Source: an uncultured Draconibacterium sp. (GTDB lineage Bacteria; Bacteroidota; Bacteroidia; Bacteroidales; Prolixibacteraceae). Taken from it: 64,000 nt of DNA. The DNA is taken from assembly GCF_963676815.1 (NCBI RefSeq), contig NZ_OY781365.1:4684501-4748500 (forward strand), given 5' to 3'. Under the pieces are notes generated by a model that did not search any database, was not told the DNA's origin, and worked only from the letters and a program-made list of their open reading frames with translations. Both the position numbers and the translations under genes were made by a program. Positions 18,960 through 27,396 of this stretch are shown piece after piece; the first letter of the stretch is position 1, and each line of letters starts with the position of its first letter.

Positions 18960-18995
18960 AAAATGCCGGAACGACTTAGATGGTTCCGGCATTTT
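18960..18995. terminator. bidirectional terminator between the barrel gene and malic enzyme
   Basis: A near-perfect 13-bp stem (AAAATGCCGGAAC with GTTCCGGCATTTT) encloses a 10-base loop, with A and T runs on the two sides. It sits 20 bases below the malic enzyme stop and about 205 bases after the barrel gene. Confidence 0.75.
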
Positions 18996-19014
18996 CAGGT
19001 TCGCACATCGCAGT

Positions 19015-21297
19015 TTAATCCTCGGTAAAACCACTTGCCTGTGCGTCGATTACAGCAATGGCAGTCATGTTTATAATCTCTCTTACTGTGCTGTCGCGCT
19101 GCAAAATGTGAATGGGTTTTTTCATGCCCATCAATATTGGTCCTATTGCTTCATACGGACCTAAAGCCTGTAAAATTTTGTAGGTGATATTTCCGGAGCT
19201 CAGGTTCGGGAAAATTAGCGTATTGGCATCCTGGTCGCCCAGTTTGTTAAACGGATAACGCGAATAGCGTAATTTGCCGTTTAAGGCATAGTTGGCCTGC
19301 ATTTCGCCGTCAACCATTAATTCCGGGTTTTGCTGGTGCAGCAGTTCTACAGCTTCTTTTACCCGCACCGGACTTCCCTGTCCTTTGTAGGCTCCAAAGT
19401 TGGAATAGGAAAGCAGGGCAATGCGTGGCTCGATATTGAATTTTTTTACCTCGGTGGCAGTAAGCTGGGTGGTATGAGCCAGTGTTTGTGCCGAGGGGTT
19501 CATGTTTACTGTTGTGTCGGCCAGGAACAATGGACCGCGTTTGGTTAGCAGCATGTACATTCCGGCAATGTGGTTAAAGTCCTTTTTTACCCCAATAACC
19601 TGTAGTGCCGGCCGTATGGTAGACGAGTATTTTCTGGAGAACCCGGAAATAAAAGCATCGGCCTCACCGGTTTCCACCATCATCGACCCAAAATAGTCGC
19701 GGTTATACATTTTTTCCACTGCCTCGTTGTATGTCATCCCTTTGCGTTTACGTTTTTCGTACAGGAGTTTTGCAAAGTGATGACGCTTTTCGTCGCTTAC
19801 CGATTCATAAAGATCAATAATGGGAACATTGTCGATATCCAGCTGATTTTCTTTTATCAGGGCGTTTATCTTATCCTTGTTTCCCAGCAGAATTGGTTTT
19901 GCTATTCCTTCGCGAATGACAAACTGAACGGCTTTCAGAATGCGGAAACTGTTGGCTTCGGCAAATACAATTCGTTTCGGATCTTGTTTTGCTTTGGTAC
20001 GAATGGCCATTATCAGGCGGTTGTCTATTCCGAGGCGCTCAGTTAATTCGCGTTCGTAGGCAGCCCAGCTTTTTATCGGTTTGCGTGCAACACCGGTTTC
20101 CATGGCTGCATGAGCTACAGCCGAAGACACAGTGGTGATCAGTCGCGGGTCGAGAGGTTTGGGAATGATATAGTCTTTCCCAAAAACAATATTGTTCATG
20201 TTATAGGCTTTGGCAACCATTTCGGGAACATATTCTTTTGCCAGTTTTGCCAGTGCTTTGGCAGCAGCAATTTTCATTTCCTCGTTAATGGTGGTTGCCC
20301 GCACATCCAGCGCTCCTCTGAAGATAAAAGGAAACCCCAGCACGTTGTTTATCTGGTTGGGGTAATCGCTTCGTCCGGTAGCCATAATTAAGTCTTTGCG
20401 CGCAGCTGTGGCATCCTCGTACGAAATCTCAGGATTTGGATTAGCCATGGCAAAAACTATGGGGTTTTTGGCCATCGACTTTATCATCTTTTTACTTACC
20501 AAATCGGCCACCGAAAGTCCCAGAAATACATCGGCGCCTTTCATGGCTTCTTCCAGGGTATCGACCTTCCGGTTGGTAATAAATTGCTGTTTTATTTCAT
20601 TCAGATCGGTTCGCTCGCGGTTAATCACACCTTTGCTGTCGACCATTACAATGTTTTCGGGCTCAACACCCAGGCTAATGTACAGTTTTGCGCATGATAC
20701 TGCAGCAGCACCGGCACCACTAACCACCACCTGAATATCTTCAATCAGCTTTTTATTTATCTCGAGCGCATTCAGTAAGGCAGCCGCCGAAATAATGGCT
20801 GTTCCGTGCTGGTCGTCGTGAAAAACGGGAATATTCAGTTGCTTCCGAAGTGTTTCTTCAATTTTAAAACATTCAGGAGCTTTTATGTCTTCCAGGTTTA
20901 TGCCTCCAAAAGTTGGTGCAATGGCTTTAACCACTTCGATTAACTTGTCCGGATCTTTTTCGTCCACTTCAATATCGAACACATCAACGTCGGCAAAAAT
21001 CTTAAACAACAGGCCTTTGCCTTCCATAACCGGTTTCCCTGCTTCGGGGCCAATGTCACCAAGGCCTAAAACCGCAGTACCGTTTGAGATTACCGCCACC
21101 AGGTTTCCCTTCGAGGTGTACTTGTAGGCGTTGTCCTTGTCCTTTTCAATTTCGAGGCAGGGTTGCGCCACTCCCGGCGTGTAGGCCAGCGACAGATCGT
21201 ATTGAGTGTTGTGTGGCTTTGTAGGAATGACTTCTATTTTGCCCGGTCGGTTCTTTTTGTGGTAATTCAGGGCATCAATTCTTCGAATTTTAGGCAT
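19015..21297 (-). CDS. maeB: NADP-dependent malic enzyme with C-terminal phosphotransacetylase-like domain
   Basis: The 760-residue fusion has a malic enzyme half (about 1-420) and a phosphate acetyl/butyryltransferase-like half (about 430-755). In the first half SLAYTPGVAQPCLEIEKD, the metal-binding FHDDQHGTAI and the nucleotide loop VVSGAGAAAVSCAKLY are clear. In the second, DAFISGFSRKYSSTIRPALQVIG and MNPSAQTLAHTTQLTA match the Pta fold. It decarboxylates malate to pyruvate with NADPH production. In MaeB proteins the Pta-like part is regulatory (acetyl-CoA binding) rather than catalytic. With pyruvate kinase and PEP carboxykinase elsewhere in the window it serves the C3/C4 node. Its upstream side holds two tandem repeat arrays. 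Confidence 0.93.
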   Translation of the reverse strand: MPKIRRIDALNYHKKNRPGKIEVIPTKPHNTQYDLSLAYTPGVAQPCLEIEKDKDNAYKYTSKGNLVAVISNGTAVLGLGDIGPEAGKPVMEGKGLLFKIFADVDVFDIEVDEKDPDKLIEVVKAIAPTFGGINLEDIKAPECFKIEETLRKQLNIPVFHDDQHGTAIISAAALLNALEINKKLIEDIQVVVSGAGAAAVSCAKLYISLGVEPENIVMVDSKGVINRERTDLNEIKQQFITNRKVDTLEEAMKGADVFLGLSVADLVSKKMIKSMAKNPIVFAMANPNPEISYEDATAARKDLIMATGRSDYPNQINNVLGFPFIFRGALDVRATTINEEMKIAAAKALAKLAKEYVPEMVAKAYNMNNIVFGKDYIIPKPLDPRLITTVSSAVAHAAMETGVARKPIKSWAAYERELTERLGIDNRLIMAIRTKAKQDPKRIVFAEANSFRILKAVQFVIREGIAKPILLGNKDKINALIKENQLDIDNVPIIDLYESVSDEKRHHFAKLLYEKRKRKGMTYNEAVEKMYNRDYFGSMMVETGEADAFISGFSRKYSSTIRPALQVIGVKKDFNHIAGMYMLLTKRGPLFLADTTVNMNPSAQTLAHTTQLTATEVKKFNIEPRIALLSYSNFGAYKGQGSPVRVKEAVELLHQQNPELMVDGEMQANYALNGKLRYSRYPFNKLGDQDANTLIFPNLSSGNITYKILQALGPYEAIGPILMGMKKPIHILQRDSTVREIINMTAIAVIDAQASGFTED

Positions 21298-21395
21298 GGC
21301 AGTAGATTTTATGATTTCTTATAAATGTAAAGAAAAAGCACTGCCCATAAAATGTTATAAATCAGAAATAAAAGTGTTATGCAGCAAATTGAGGG

Positions 21396-21470
21396 GCTGA
21401 GGGATTGAAGGACTAAGAGATGAAGGACTAAGGGATGAAGGATTGAGGGAGTGAAGTACTGAGGGAGGGA
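21396..21470. repeat. purine-rich tandem repeat, 15-bp unit, about 5 copies
   Basis: Successive units read like GACTAAGGGATGAAG with small changes; the fourth copy has one extra base and the fifth is partial. The strand asymmetry (almost only G and A with few T) is marked. Confidence 0.8.
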
Positions 21471-21475
21471 GTTCT

Positions 21476-21619
21476 GAATGCTTGAGTGCAGAAATGCTTT
21501 AATGCAGAAATGCTTTAATGGGGGAATGCTTTAATGCAGAAATGCTTTAATGCGAAAATGCTTTGATGCAGAAATGCTTGAATGCGAAAATGCTTTAATG
21601 GGGGAATGCTTGAATGTGG
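21476..21619. repeat. tandem repeat, 16-bp unit, 9 copies without indels
   Basis: Nine consecutive 16-bp units of the form AAATGCTTTAATGCAG are in exact register. Variation is confined to a few positions (T/G at position 9, and the last four bases alternate among GCAG, GGGG, GCGA and GTGG). The array lies between the wecA-like 3' end and the maeB promoter and is a candidate variable-number locus. Confidence 0.9.
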
Positions 21620-21743
21620 GAATAATGGATGGGGATTGAAGTTGATTTGCCGGGAGAAAACTGCCAAATAAAATTACATGAAGCACTCAACCGGCAGCAA
21701 TTTGATACGATCGTGAATGGGGGTGTAGTCCGGCAAAAGCTGC

Positions 21744-22829
21744 TTAAGCAGAGTATGCTTTTCTGGTCTTTTTTGCTTTCTGGTAGCGTAAAATGTAGGA
21801 TGGAGCGAATGAAAAAATCAATCCGATAAGGAACACCACAACAAACTGCAGGTTCACATCCAGGCGCCAGTGATTCAAACCAATGGCAACGGCTATGATA
21901 CATATATTGGCCAGCAGAATGGTAAGCGTAACCTTAAGGTGCGAATTCATCAGCGCCAGCAAACGGTGGTGAATGTGGTTTTTATCCGGTGAAAAAGGCG
22001 AGCGTCGCTGACCTACCCTGATGGTCATTACACGAAGCGTGTCAATCAGCGGTACAATAATAATGGCAAACGATACTGCCGGAGCTCCTCCAATGCGGTA
22101 TGGGTCTGGTGCTGTTAAGTTTAATTCGTTGAAATAAACCACAAATACCGAAATCATTACACCGATCAGCAGTGAGCCGGTATCACCCATAAATAGTTTA
22201 TTCCGGTGGCCGAACACATTGTACAGAAAGAATGCTGCCAGGCTGCCCACCATTGCAAACGAAATAATGGCCAGCGGATAACTGCCCACCAGGTAAAACC
22301 ACGTTCCGAAAACAAAAGATGCCAGCATGCCCAATCCCGATGCTAAACCATCAACACCGTCAATCAGGTTAAAGGCGTTTATGATTACGATCATGGCAAA
22401 CAATGTTAGCGAGAAACTGGTAAGCTGACCAATGTGGTGTTCACCAAAAACGCCATGCAAACTTGTAAAACGGATGTGTGCGAATACAATCAGTAAAACG
22501 GCCGCAACAACTTGTACAATCAGTTTTTTTCGTGCCGAGATAATCATTAAATCATCTTTTAAGCCGATAAAAAACATCAGTAAAACGGCTGCATAAATAT
22601 ATTTTAGCGAGTCGAGCCGCAATCCGTCGGTAGCAAAAATGGTACTTAGGGTAAAACCAATAAAAATGGCAACTCCTCCCAGCGGAGGAACAATTTGGGT
22701 GTGAACCTTTCGCTCTTCAAAGGGTTCGAATAAGTGTTTGGCTTTTGCTGTGCTAATTATTGGAGGTACTGCAATAATTACTAAAACAAATGATAATGCC
22801 AGTGCGGATAGGATTAAAATAATTTCCAT
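21744..22829 (-). CDS. WecA/TagO-like undecaprenyl-phosphate sugar-1-phosphate transferase (MraY family)
   Basis: The 361-residue polytopic membrane protein has about eleven helices. It carries the catalytic aspartate motifs NAFNLIDGVDGLASG (about 150-164) and MGDTGSLLIG (about 214-223). The HIHHRLL histidine motif (about 286-292) is typical of WecA/TagO enzymes rather than MraY. It should transfer GlcNAc-1-phosphate or a related sugar phosphate from a UDP-sugar to undecaprenyl phosphate, starting an O-antigen or capsule repeat unit. No other initiating transferase with an intact catalytic block is present in the window, so it is the best candidate for priming the capsule of the 27-49 kb locus (inference). 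A TATTTTTG box is on the minus strand at 22865-22872. Confidence 0.9.
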   Translation of the reverse strand: MEIILILSALALSFVLVIIAVPPIISTAKAKHLFEPFEERKVHTQIVPPLGGVAIFIGFTLSTIFATDGLRLDSLKYIYAAVLLMFFIGLKDDLMIISARKKLIVQVVAAVLLIVFAHIRFTSLHGVFGEHHIGQLTSFSLTLFAMIVIINAFNLIDGVDGLASGLGMLASFVFGTWFYLVGSYPLAIISFAMVGSLAAFFLYNVFGHRNKLFMGDTGSLLIGVMISVFVVYFNELNLTAPDPYRIGGAPAVSFAIIIVPLIDTLRVMTIRVGQRRSPFSPDKNHIHHRLLALMNSHLKVTLTILLANICIIAVAIGLNHWRLDVNLQFVVVFLIGLIFSFAPSYILRYQKAKKTRKAYSA

Positions 22830-23104
22830 ACTATTTGAGAATTATAACTCTGCTTGTGGACGAACAAAAATAATGAACAGGGTTTATGTTACATGATTTA
22901 AAAATACACTATAATGCATGGAATGCAAATTTTCCAGCGGGTAATTGTCTGATGTTTAACAAATTCTTTGCAAACACTTAGACATTTTCAGGGGTAGCAT
23001 TTAAATTTCTTACTTTTTTAGATTCTCTTTTCTGTTTGTAATCGTCTGTAATGTTGAACGATAACCGTGATTTTCGCTGAACGTTGTTTTCTGTCATAAT
23101 CGTT

Positions 23105-24526
23105 TTATTTAATTGAATAGTTAAGTGATAGCATGGCTCCTAAACGTGTTTTGTTTTCTCCGTTATCGTAAAGGCTTCCGTAGTCGGCAGCCAGAGCAGC
23201 AGCAATGCTTATTTTTTTCTCTTTTGGTTTCCAGTTTAATTGGCCCAGCGCCGATGCTTGTTTACGTGCCGGGTCGTATGTCGATCCGCCCTGTCCGTCG
23301 TGAAAGCCATAATTGGCGGTATAGGTAAGGGCACTTTTCCAGTATATTGCTTTTGTGAGCTGGCCGTTAGCAGCCAGGTGAAACCCGGTGAAACGAGTAC
23401 TTTCAAAACCTTTGCTCATTCCGTCATCAATAATCACCGGGGCAAACAAGGGGCTCGCCATTGCCATTTGCCTGTAGGTAACTCCCGAGCGGTATACGCC
23501 GTGGTTGTAATAGTTGTCGCGGCCGTGGCCCTGAAGCACACCATCTTCGTCGGGGATGAGGTGGTACGTGCCACTTTGGTTTTTGGTATTTATAAATTCA
23601 AGCACCAGGTTTTGCAACAATGCTTCCCGGTTCTGAAAAGCAAGATGCAAGCCCCACAGGTTATCAACAGCATTATCGAGCTGCATTCCCGAACGGTCGT
23701 CGAAAGGGTGACTGACGTAAAGCGTAGCATGGATTTTCTCCCAGGCCTTTTTTAGCTGAAGCTGGTAAACGCCGTAGCCATTTCCCAGCACATTCTCCTG
23801 GTCGGTGGGCAGTGCATTTTCGTCGCCGGCACTTCCGCTAATGTAATCGAAGTAGGAGCTCCAGCCCTGCAGCTCGCCATATTCGGGGTGGGTGCCTCCC
23901 CACATCACAAAATGCTCGAGACCTCCTGTGAGTTCGATGCTTTGTGGCTGCCCGAAACGCAGGTAAAATGCTTTGCGGTGCAGGTGTGTATCTTCAACAT
24001 AACGTTTGTCGTTTAGCAGGCCTTCTTCGTAAAAACCCTTTATGGAGAACCAGTTGCCGATAAGCGGCACAAAGCGGTTAAATCCCATTCTTATACGGGG
24101 ATGAGGCCGTGCATTTAACGATGCCGCCATGTTGCCGTTGCTGGTCGACAGCCCGGCAAAGCGCTCTTCGTCGGGGAAAGCCCCGATTTGCAGCTGCAGA
24201 AACTTCCAGTTGAAACCGGCAAACAGCTGCGTAAAGCGCAGGTCGTTTTTGTCGGCCAGCAAAAGATCGAGATCGAGACCGGCTTCAACAGTAAAATCTG
24301 TATTGCTGAGTTGTTGATTGTGAAAAGCACGTAGTTCCAGGTTTTGCACCGTAGAGCTGTTGGCATCGAAATGCCCCAGCTGGTTGGCCCACAGCCAAAA
24401 CGGAAGCTTGTTATTTGTTCCGGCAAGGGTGTTGTATCCCAGATCTACCGACTGCCCGAAGACAGTGGTGAGGGGGAGTAGCCACAGGATGATAACCGGT
24501 AATTTTTTTTGTATTTGGCGTCGCAT
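23105..24526 (-). CDS. capsule assembly Wzi family outer-membrane protein
   Basis: The 473-residue protein has a signal peptide (about residues 1-24, ending TTVFGQ) and a beta-barrel sequence. Wzi-family features include LPFWLWANQLGHFD near 40-53, ARPHPRIRMGF, IKGFYEEGLLNDKRYVEDTHLHRKAFYLRFG and LEHFVMWGGTHPEYG (about 205-219). Wzi anchors or organises capsular polysaccharide at the outer membrane. It is read in the same direction as the wecA-like gene, about 275 bases away, and lies about 3 kb from the capsule cluster, which supports the role. The function is transferred from the family. Confidence 0.82.
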   Translation of the reverse strand: MRRQIQKKLPVIILWLLPLTTVFGQSVDLGYNTLAGTNNKLPFWLWANQLGHFDANSSTVQNLELRAFHNQQLSNTDFTVEAGLDLDLLLADKNDLRFTQLFAGFNWKFLQLQIGAFPDEERFAGLSTSNGNMAASLNARPHPRIRMGFNRFVPLIGNWFSIKGFYEEGLLNDKRYVEDTHLHRKAFYLRFGQPQSIELTGGLEHFVMWGGTHPEYGELQGWSSYFDYISGSAGDENALPTDQENVLGNGYGVYQLQLKKAWEKIHATLYVSHPFDDRSGMQLDNAVDNLWGLHLAFQNREALLQNLVLEFINTKNQSGTYHLIPDEDGVLQGHGRDNYYNHGVYRSGVTYRQMAMASPLFAPVIIDDGMSKGFESTRFTGFHLAANGQLTKAIYWKSALTYTANYGFHDGQGGSTYDPARKQASALGQLNWKPKEKKISIAAALAADYGSLYDNGENKTRLGAMLSLNYSIK

Positions 24527-25433
24527 AAATTCTTAACGATGGTAATTGGTATTTATTTCTTTGAAGAATTTCACAAATTCCTATTTATAATGTTTATCTG
24601 TTATTTCTTTTGCCTCTGCTGCGTTAGCGGAGGTTGGTTTATACCCCCTTTGTCTATCGATATTTCCCCCCCTGAAGGGGAAAGCTTTCTTTGCTTGTCC
24701 GGTATAGAAGAGCTGATTTTGTCTTCTCACACCTACGAAACGAATTTTATTTTCCCCTCCTGACTGCAAAGTCTACATATAGATGCGCGAAGTACAATAA
24801 AGGTTGCGCGGAGAGCAATTTATGTTGTGCGGAACACATTTCACCTGACGCGCAGTCAGTTTTGGGTAGTGCGGAGCATATTTCACCTGACGCGGAGTCA
24901 GATTAAGGTGACGCGGAGTCAGTTTCAGGTCGCGCGAAGACTATTTTGTGTCGTGCGAAGACCATTTCAGGTGGTGCGAAAACCATTGTGTGTCGTGCGA
25001 AGGGGATTATAAGTGATGAATGTTCCTCTGCCGGTTGTTGATGCTCCAATTTAGTTCGCGTATAATGTATCTGCCTCCGGTTATGGTTTCTTTTTTTGAT
25101 GGATAAACTACTGTTTGCTGATTCCCGATAGTGCACCGATGTGCATAAGTGGAATTACGTAGTTTATAAGCATTATTGATTTTGCTATGAGTCAAGTTGT
25201 TGATTAATAGATAAAAACGATTGAATTAATAGCTTGAATATTTTGTTAATTAAACGATGCCCCGTAACTTGTATACCATTATAATCAACAGCCTTTAATT
25301 ACACAATGACTAAATGTTTTTCAAAACCAGACATTACAAGCGAAACGATGCGATCCTCCATTCGGTTTCCCTCCGGTTTTTAAATCATTCCATTGTTAAC
25401 ACAGGCTAATGTTAAACCATAAAATTTTTCGTT
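24527..25433. other. gene-free stretch with a 21-bp repeat array
   Basis: This 900-base region has no convincing gene. It holds an imperfect inverted repeat around CCTC...GAGG at 24613-24633, C-rich and G-rich remnants near 24650-24680, the eleven-copy array at 24783-25013, and then about 420 AT-rich bases that must include the promoter of the 235-aa gene. No TAnnTTTG box was certain. Confidence 0.6.
24783..25013. repeat. tandem array of eleven 21-bp units in perfect register
   Basis: The core GYGCGRAG begins at 24785 and then recurs at exactly 21-base intervals (24806, 24827, 24848, 24869, 24890, 24911, 24932, 24953, 24974, 24995). The best-conserved part is this GC-rich core; it is followed by a looser CA.TTT..GG.T half. 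No insertion or deletion occurs in eleven units although individual bases differ. Because 21 is a multiple of three, heptapeptide-like open frames exist on both strands, but none has a credible start context. Confidence 0.9.
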
Positions 25434-26141
25434 ATGAATTTAAATCAAATCAACAAAATCAGGATGTTTGCTGCAAGCAGCATGGTATTAAGTAATCATT
25501 CTACTTTGTTTGCCTCGTCGGAGGTGCTGAACCAGAAACTCCAGACTTTTGGAGGTATTCTTACGCAGTTGGAAGGCTACCGCCAGGTGCAGGAGCAAAA
25601 CACCTCGGGACTAACCCTTAGCAAGGAGAACCTGCGTGGTGACGTTGAAAACCTTAGCTTGCGTGTTTCGGTGGCGCTTATTGCTTATGCTACAGCAACG
25701 GGCGATGCCAACTTAAAGCGGATGGCTAAATATACTCCATCGAAACTGGCAAAGGTTTCGGATGTGGTATTGTGCGACATTGCCGAAAACATGATTACAA
25801 TGGCAACGCCGATAGTTGCTGCGCTGGAGATTTATTTTGTTACACAAGCCGAACTGGATACCTTGCACCAGAAAACGCTTGATTTTAAAGCGGCTATTCC
25901 GCAAAACCGGGTGGCTACAAGTAGCCGTAAAGCATCAACCGCAACTATTGATCAGTTGATACGCGATGCGAATAACATCTTAAAAAATGAGATCGATCCG
26001 CTGGTTCAGCCTTTTCAGTTTATTAATCCCGATTTTTACCAGCAGTATAAAAATGCGCGGATAATTATTGATTATACGGGGCGCGGACCGGGAGCTTCTG
26101 ACGAAACTACCGTGCCCGGAGGAGTTCAACAACCGGCATAA
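25434..26141 (+). CDS. hypothetical protein, 235 aa, predominantly helical
   Basis: I do not recognise this family. The sequence looks like a real gene: sensible codon use, a start ATG in a TTAT context, and a perfect terminator after the stop. It is predicted mostly alpha-helical: LNQKLQTFGGILTQLEGYRQVQEQ (about 31-54), LRGDVENLSLRVSVALIAYATA (about 64-85), VLCDIAENMITMATPIVAALEIYFVTQAELDTLHQKTLDF (about 108-147). The tail is flexible and proline/glycine-rich, ending GGVQQPA. The N-terminus has a weak hydrophobic stretch (MFAASSMVLSNHSTLFA) but no clear signal peptide. It could be a four-helix-bundle protein. It lies between the 21-bp array and the DUF559 repeat island. Confidence 0.6.
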   Translation: MNLNQINKIRMFAASSMVLSNHSTLFASSEVLNQKLQTFGGILTQLEGYRQVQEQNTSGLTLSKENLRGDVENLSLRVSVALIAYATATGDANLKRMAKYTPSKLAKVSDVVLCDIAENMITMATPIVAALEIYFVTQAELDTLHQKTLDFKAAIPQNRVATSSRKASTATIDQLIRDANNILKNEIDPLVQPFQFINPDFYQQYKNARIIIDYTGRGPGASDETTVPGGVQQPA

Positions 26142-26161
26142 TCGGTGTGTGTTTTAAACTT

Positions 26162-26185
26162 AAGGCCCTTCGGGGCCTTTTTTTA
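26162..26185 (+). terminator. strong rho-independent terminator
   Basis: A perfect 7-bp stem AAGGCCC/GGGCCTT with a TTCG tetraloop is followed by a T-run. It lies 21 bases after the stop of the 235-aa gene. Confidence 0.9.
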
Positions 26186-26300
26186 TTAACCCACGCGAAA
26201 GCCCCGAATTTTCGGGGGCGCGGCAGCGGAGGTTTATTTTATTCTTTATTATTGGCTGGCTGGAGCCTCCCGAAGTTTTGGGATGTGCCGGTAGGGAAGA

Positions 26301-26338
26301 GATTGCTTCTCCCGATAAACCGGGATCGCAATGACACG
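26301..26338 (-). repeat. CATTGCGA...GAAGCAATC dispersed repeat, single copy
   Basis: Read on the minus strand it begins GTGTCATTGCGATCCC and ends GAGAAGCAATC. The same frame of words occurs five times in the capsule-locus repeats (37980-38019, 38537-38577, 39024-39055, 41819-41859, 42376-42416) and once reversed at 45260-45290. Confidence 0.75.
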
Positions 26339-26415
26339 AATCTGTTGATGATCAGGCGGCGCTAATAGTTCTTGCTTATTTGTTGTTTGTTGTGCGCCGC
26401 CGTGGTTTATCCCTC

Positions 26416-26519
26416 TGTTCCCGACGCGAGGTACGCAGTTTGGCTGTGGCCGATTTTCAACTCGCAGGCTGTATCTTCATGTATCTTCGCTAAAACAGGG
26501 GGATAATTTACCCCTCTGT
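26416..26519. repeat. 104-bp direct repeat, left copy
   Basis: It matches 27246-27349 base for base apart from three substitutions (CTCGCAGG versus TTTGCAAG in the middle) and has no indel. The two copies bracket the DUF559 gene in the same orientation. Confidence 0.9.
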
Positions 26520-26719
26520 TCCCGACGCAAGGTACGGGATTTCGCAAGCTCAACCTTCGGACATCTCCCCTAAAAACAGGGGATTAATTTACCCCTCTGT
26601 CCTTTGGACATCTCCCCTGAAAACAGGGGAGAAGTGGGTTGGTGGTTGCCAGCTAAGGCTGGTTTTCAATTTGCGTCAGTAGCTTTTTATAAGTCTAGTT
26701 GTTCTTTTGTGCCAAAAGA

Positions 26720-26742
26720 GGCACAGATTGCAAATCTGCGCC
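26720..26742. repeat. REP-like palindrome
   Basis: GGCACAGATTGCAAATCTGC with following GCC is a near-perfect palindrome that can fold into one hairpin. It resembles REP palindromes served by single-strand Tyr transposases (RAYT), but no such transposase gene is in the window. Confidence 0.5.
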
Positions 26743-26836
26743 GGCAGGGGGGTTGGGGGTTTTGCAAGTGAAATTATCACTGCCGGGTTATTTTTCCTTT
26801 ATTGTCCGGAGCCATTATCCAGCTCCCCTCCTGTTT

Positions 26837-27226
26837 TTAGGAGGGGTCGGCTTTAGCCGGGGGTGGTAGTAAACGCTTAATATCATCAAAAATAAAATCG
26901 GGATGATCAAATACAATTTGGTTCTCATACCGGAATACCTGATATCCAAGTTTACACAATGTCTCATCCCTGATTTTGTCTTTTTTTGCTTGCTCTTCAG
27001 TAAAGTGCGGTTCCCCGTCAAGTTCAATAATCATCTTAATTTTCGGACAATAAAAATCAACAATATAATTTTCGATGCTTACCTGACGTCTGAATTTCAT
27101 TCCATAGGCCTGACGGTTTTTTAAAAGAATCCAAAGCGATGCTTCTGCGGGTGTGAGGTGTTTCCTTAATCCACGGCGGTAGGGTTTTAAGTAATCCAGG
27201 TTTTTTATTTGATGTTTTCGGTTCAT
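26837..27226 (-). CDS. DUF559 endonuclease domain protein (Vsr/MutH-like fold)
   Basis: The 129-residue protein has the DUF559 pattern: LRKHLTPAEASLWILLKNRQAYGMKFRRQ (about 20-48), then YIVDFYCPKIKMIIELDGEPH (about 53-73), which supplies the D...ExDG active-site residues of a PD-(D/E)xK-type nuclease, and RDETLCKLGYQVFRYEN. The C-terminal residues LLPPPAKADPS are encoded within the adjacent dispersed repeat (GGCTTTAGCCGGGGGTGGT on the plus strand), so the gene end merges with repeat sequence. It is bracketed by 104-bp direct repeats. No methylase is adjacent. The cellular role is unknown; DUF559 genes are often found in multiple copies among such repeats in Bacteroidota. Confidence 0.85.
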   Translation of the reverse strand: MNRKHQIKNLDYLKPYRRGLRKHLTPAEASLWILLKNRQAYGMKFRRQVSIENYIVDFYCPKIKMIIELDGEPHFTEEQAKKDKIRDETLCKLGYQVFRYENQIVFDHPDFIFDDIKRLLPPPAKADPS

Positions 27227-27245
27227 GGGAATTAATTTATGCCTT

Positions 27246-27349
27246 TGTTCCCGACGCGAGGTACGCAGTTTGGCTGTGGCCGATTTTCAATTTGCAAGCT
27301 GTATCTTCATGTATCTTCGCTAAAACAGGGGGATAATTTACCCCTCTGT
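27246..27349. repeat. 104-bp direct repeat, right copy
   Basis: This is the partner of 26416-26519 (101 of 104 bases equal). It is followed by CCTTCGGACATCTCCCCTAA and a short CAGGGGAG palindrome that runs up to the end of the GT4 gene. Confidence 0.9.
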
Positions 27350-27396
27350 CCTTCGGACATCTCCCCTAAAAACAGGGGAGAAGTGGGTTGGTGGTT

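Larger units (their letters stand above)
21298..21743. other. gene-free stretch upstream of maeB, dominated by tandem repeats
   Basis: About 100 ordinary bases after the maeB start hold its presumed leader and promoter, with no clear TAnnTTTG box. Then come a purine-rich 15-bp array (21396-21470), a 16-bp array (21476-21619) and about 120 bases running into the 3' end of the wecA-like gene. Open frames here are by-products of the repeats. Confidence 0.6.
26142..26836. other. gene-free repeat island left of the DUF559 gene
   Basis: After the terminator the stretch is a patchwork of short dispersed repeats: a C/G inverted repeat near 26201-26221, a reversed CATTGCGA-type repeat (26301-26338), the left 104-bp direct repeat (26416-26519), several ACATCTCCCCTnAAAACAGGGGA palindromes (about 26570-26636) and a REP-like palindrome (26720-26742). 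No gene was seen. Confidence 0.65.

Noticed and set aside
23125..23755. Long plus-strand open frames opposite wzi and similar antisense frames opposite maeB, ftsK and nqr genes
   Set aside because: They mirror the codon pattern of the real genes on the other strand and show no family features.
24691..25012. Heptapeptide-repeat open frames over the 21-bp array on both strands
   Set aside because: Any 21-bp period without stops gives such frames; there is no credible start context and the conserved bases form a DNA core and not codon positions. Kept as a repeat, coding possibility noted.
24783..25013. CRISPR array
   Set aside because: The units are contiguous 21-mers without unique spacers, and no cas genes are in the window.
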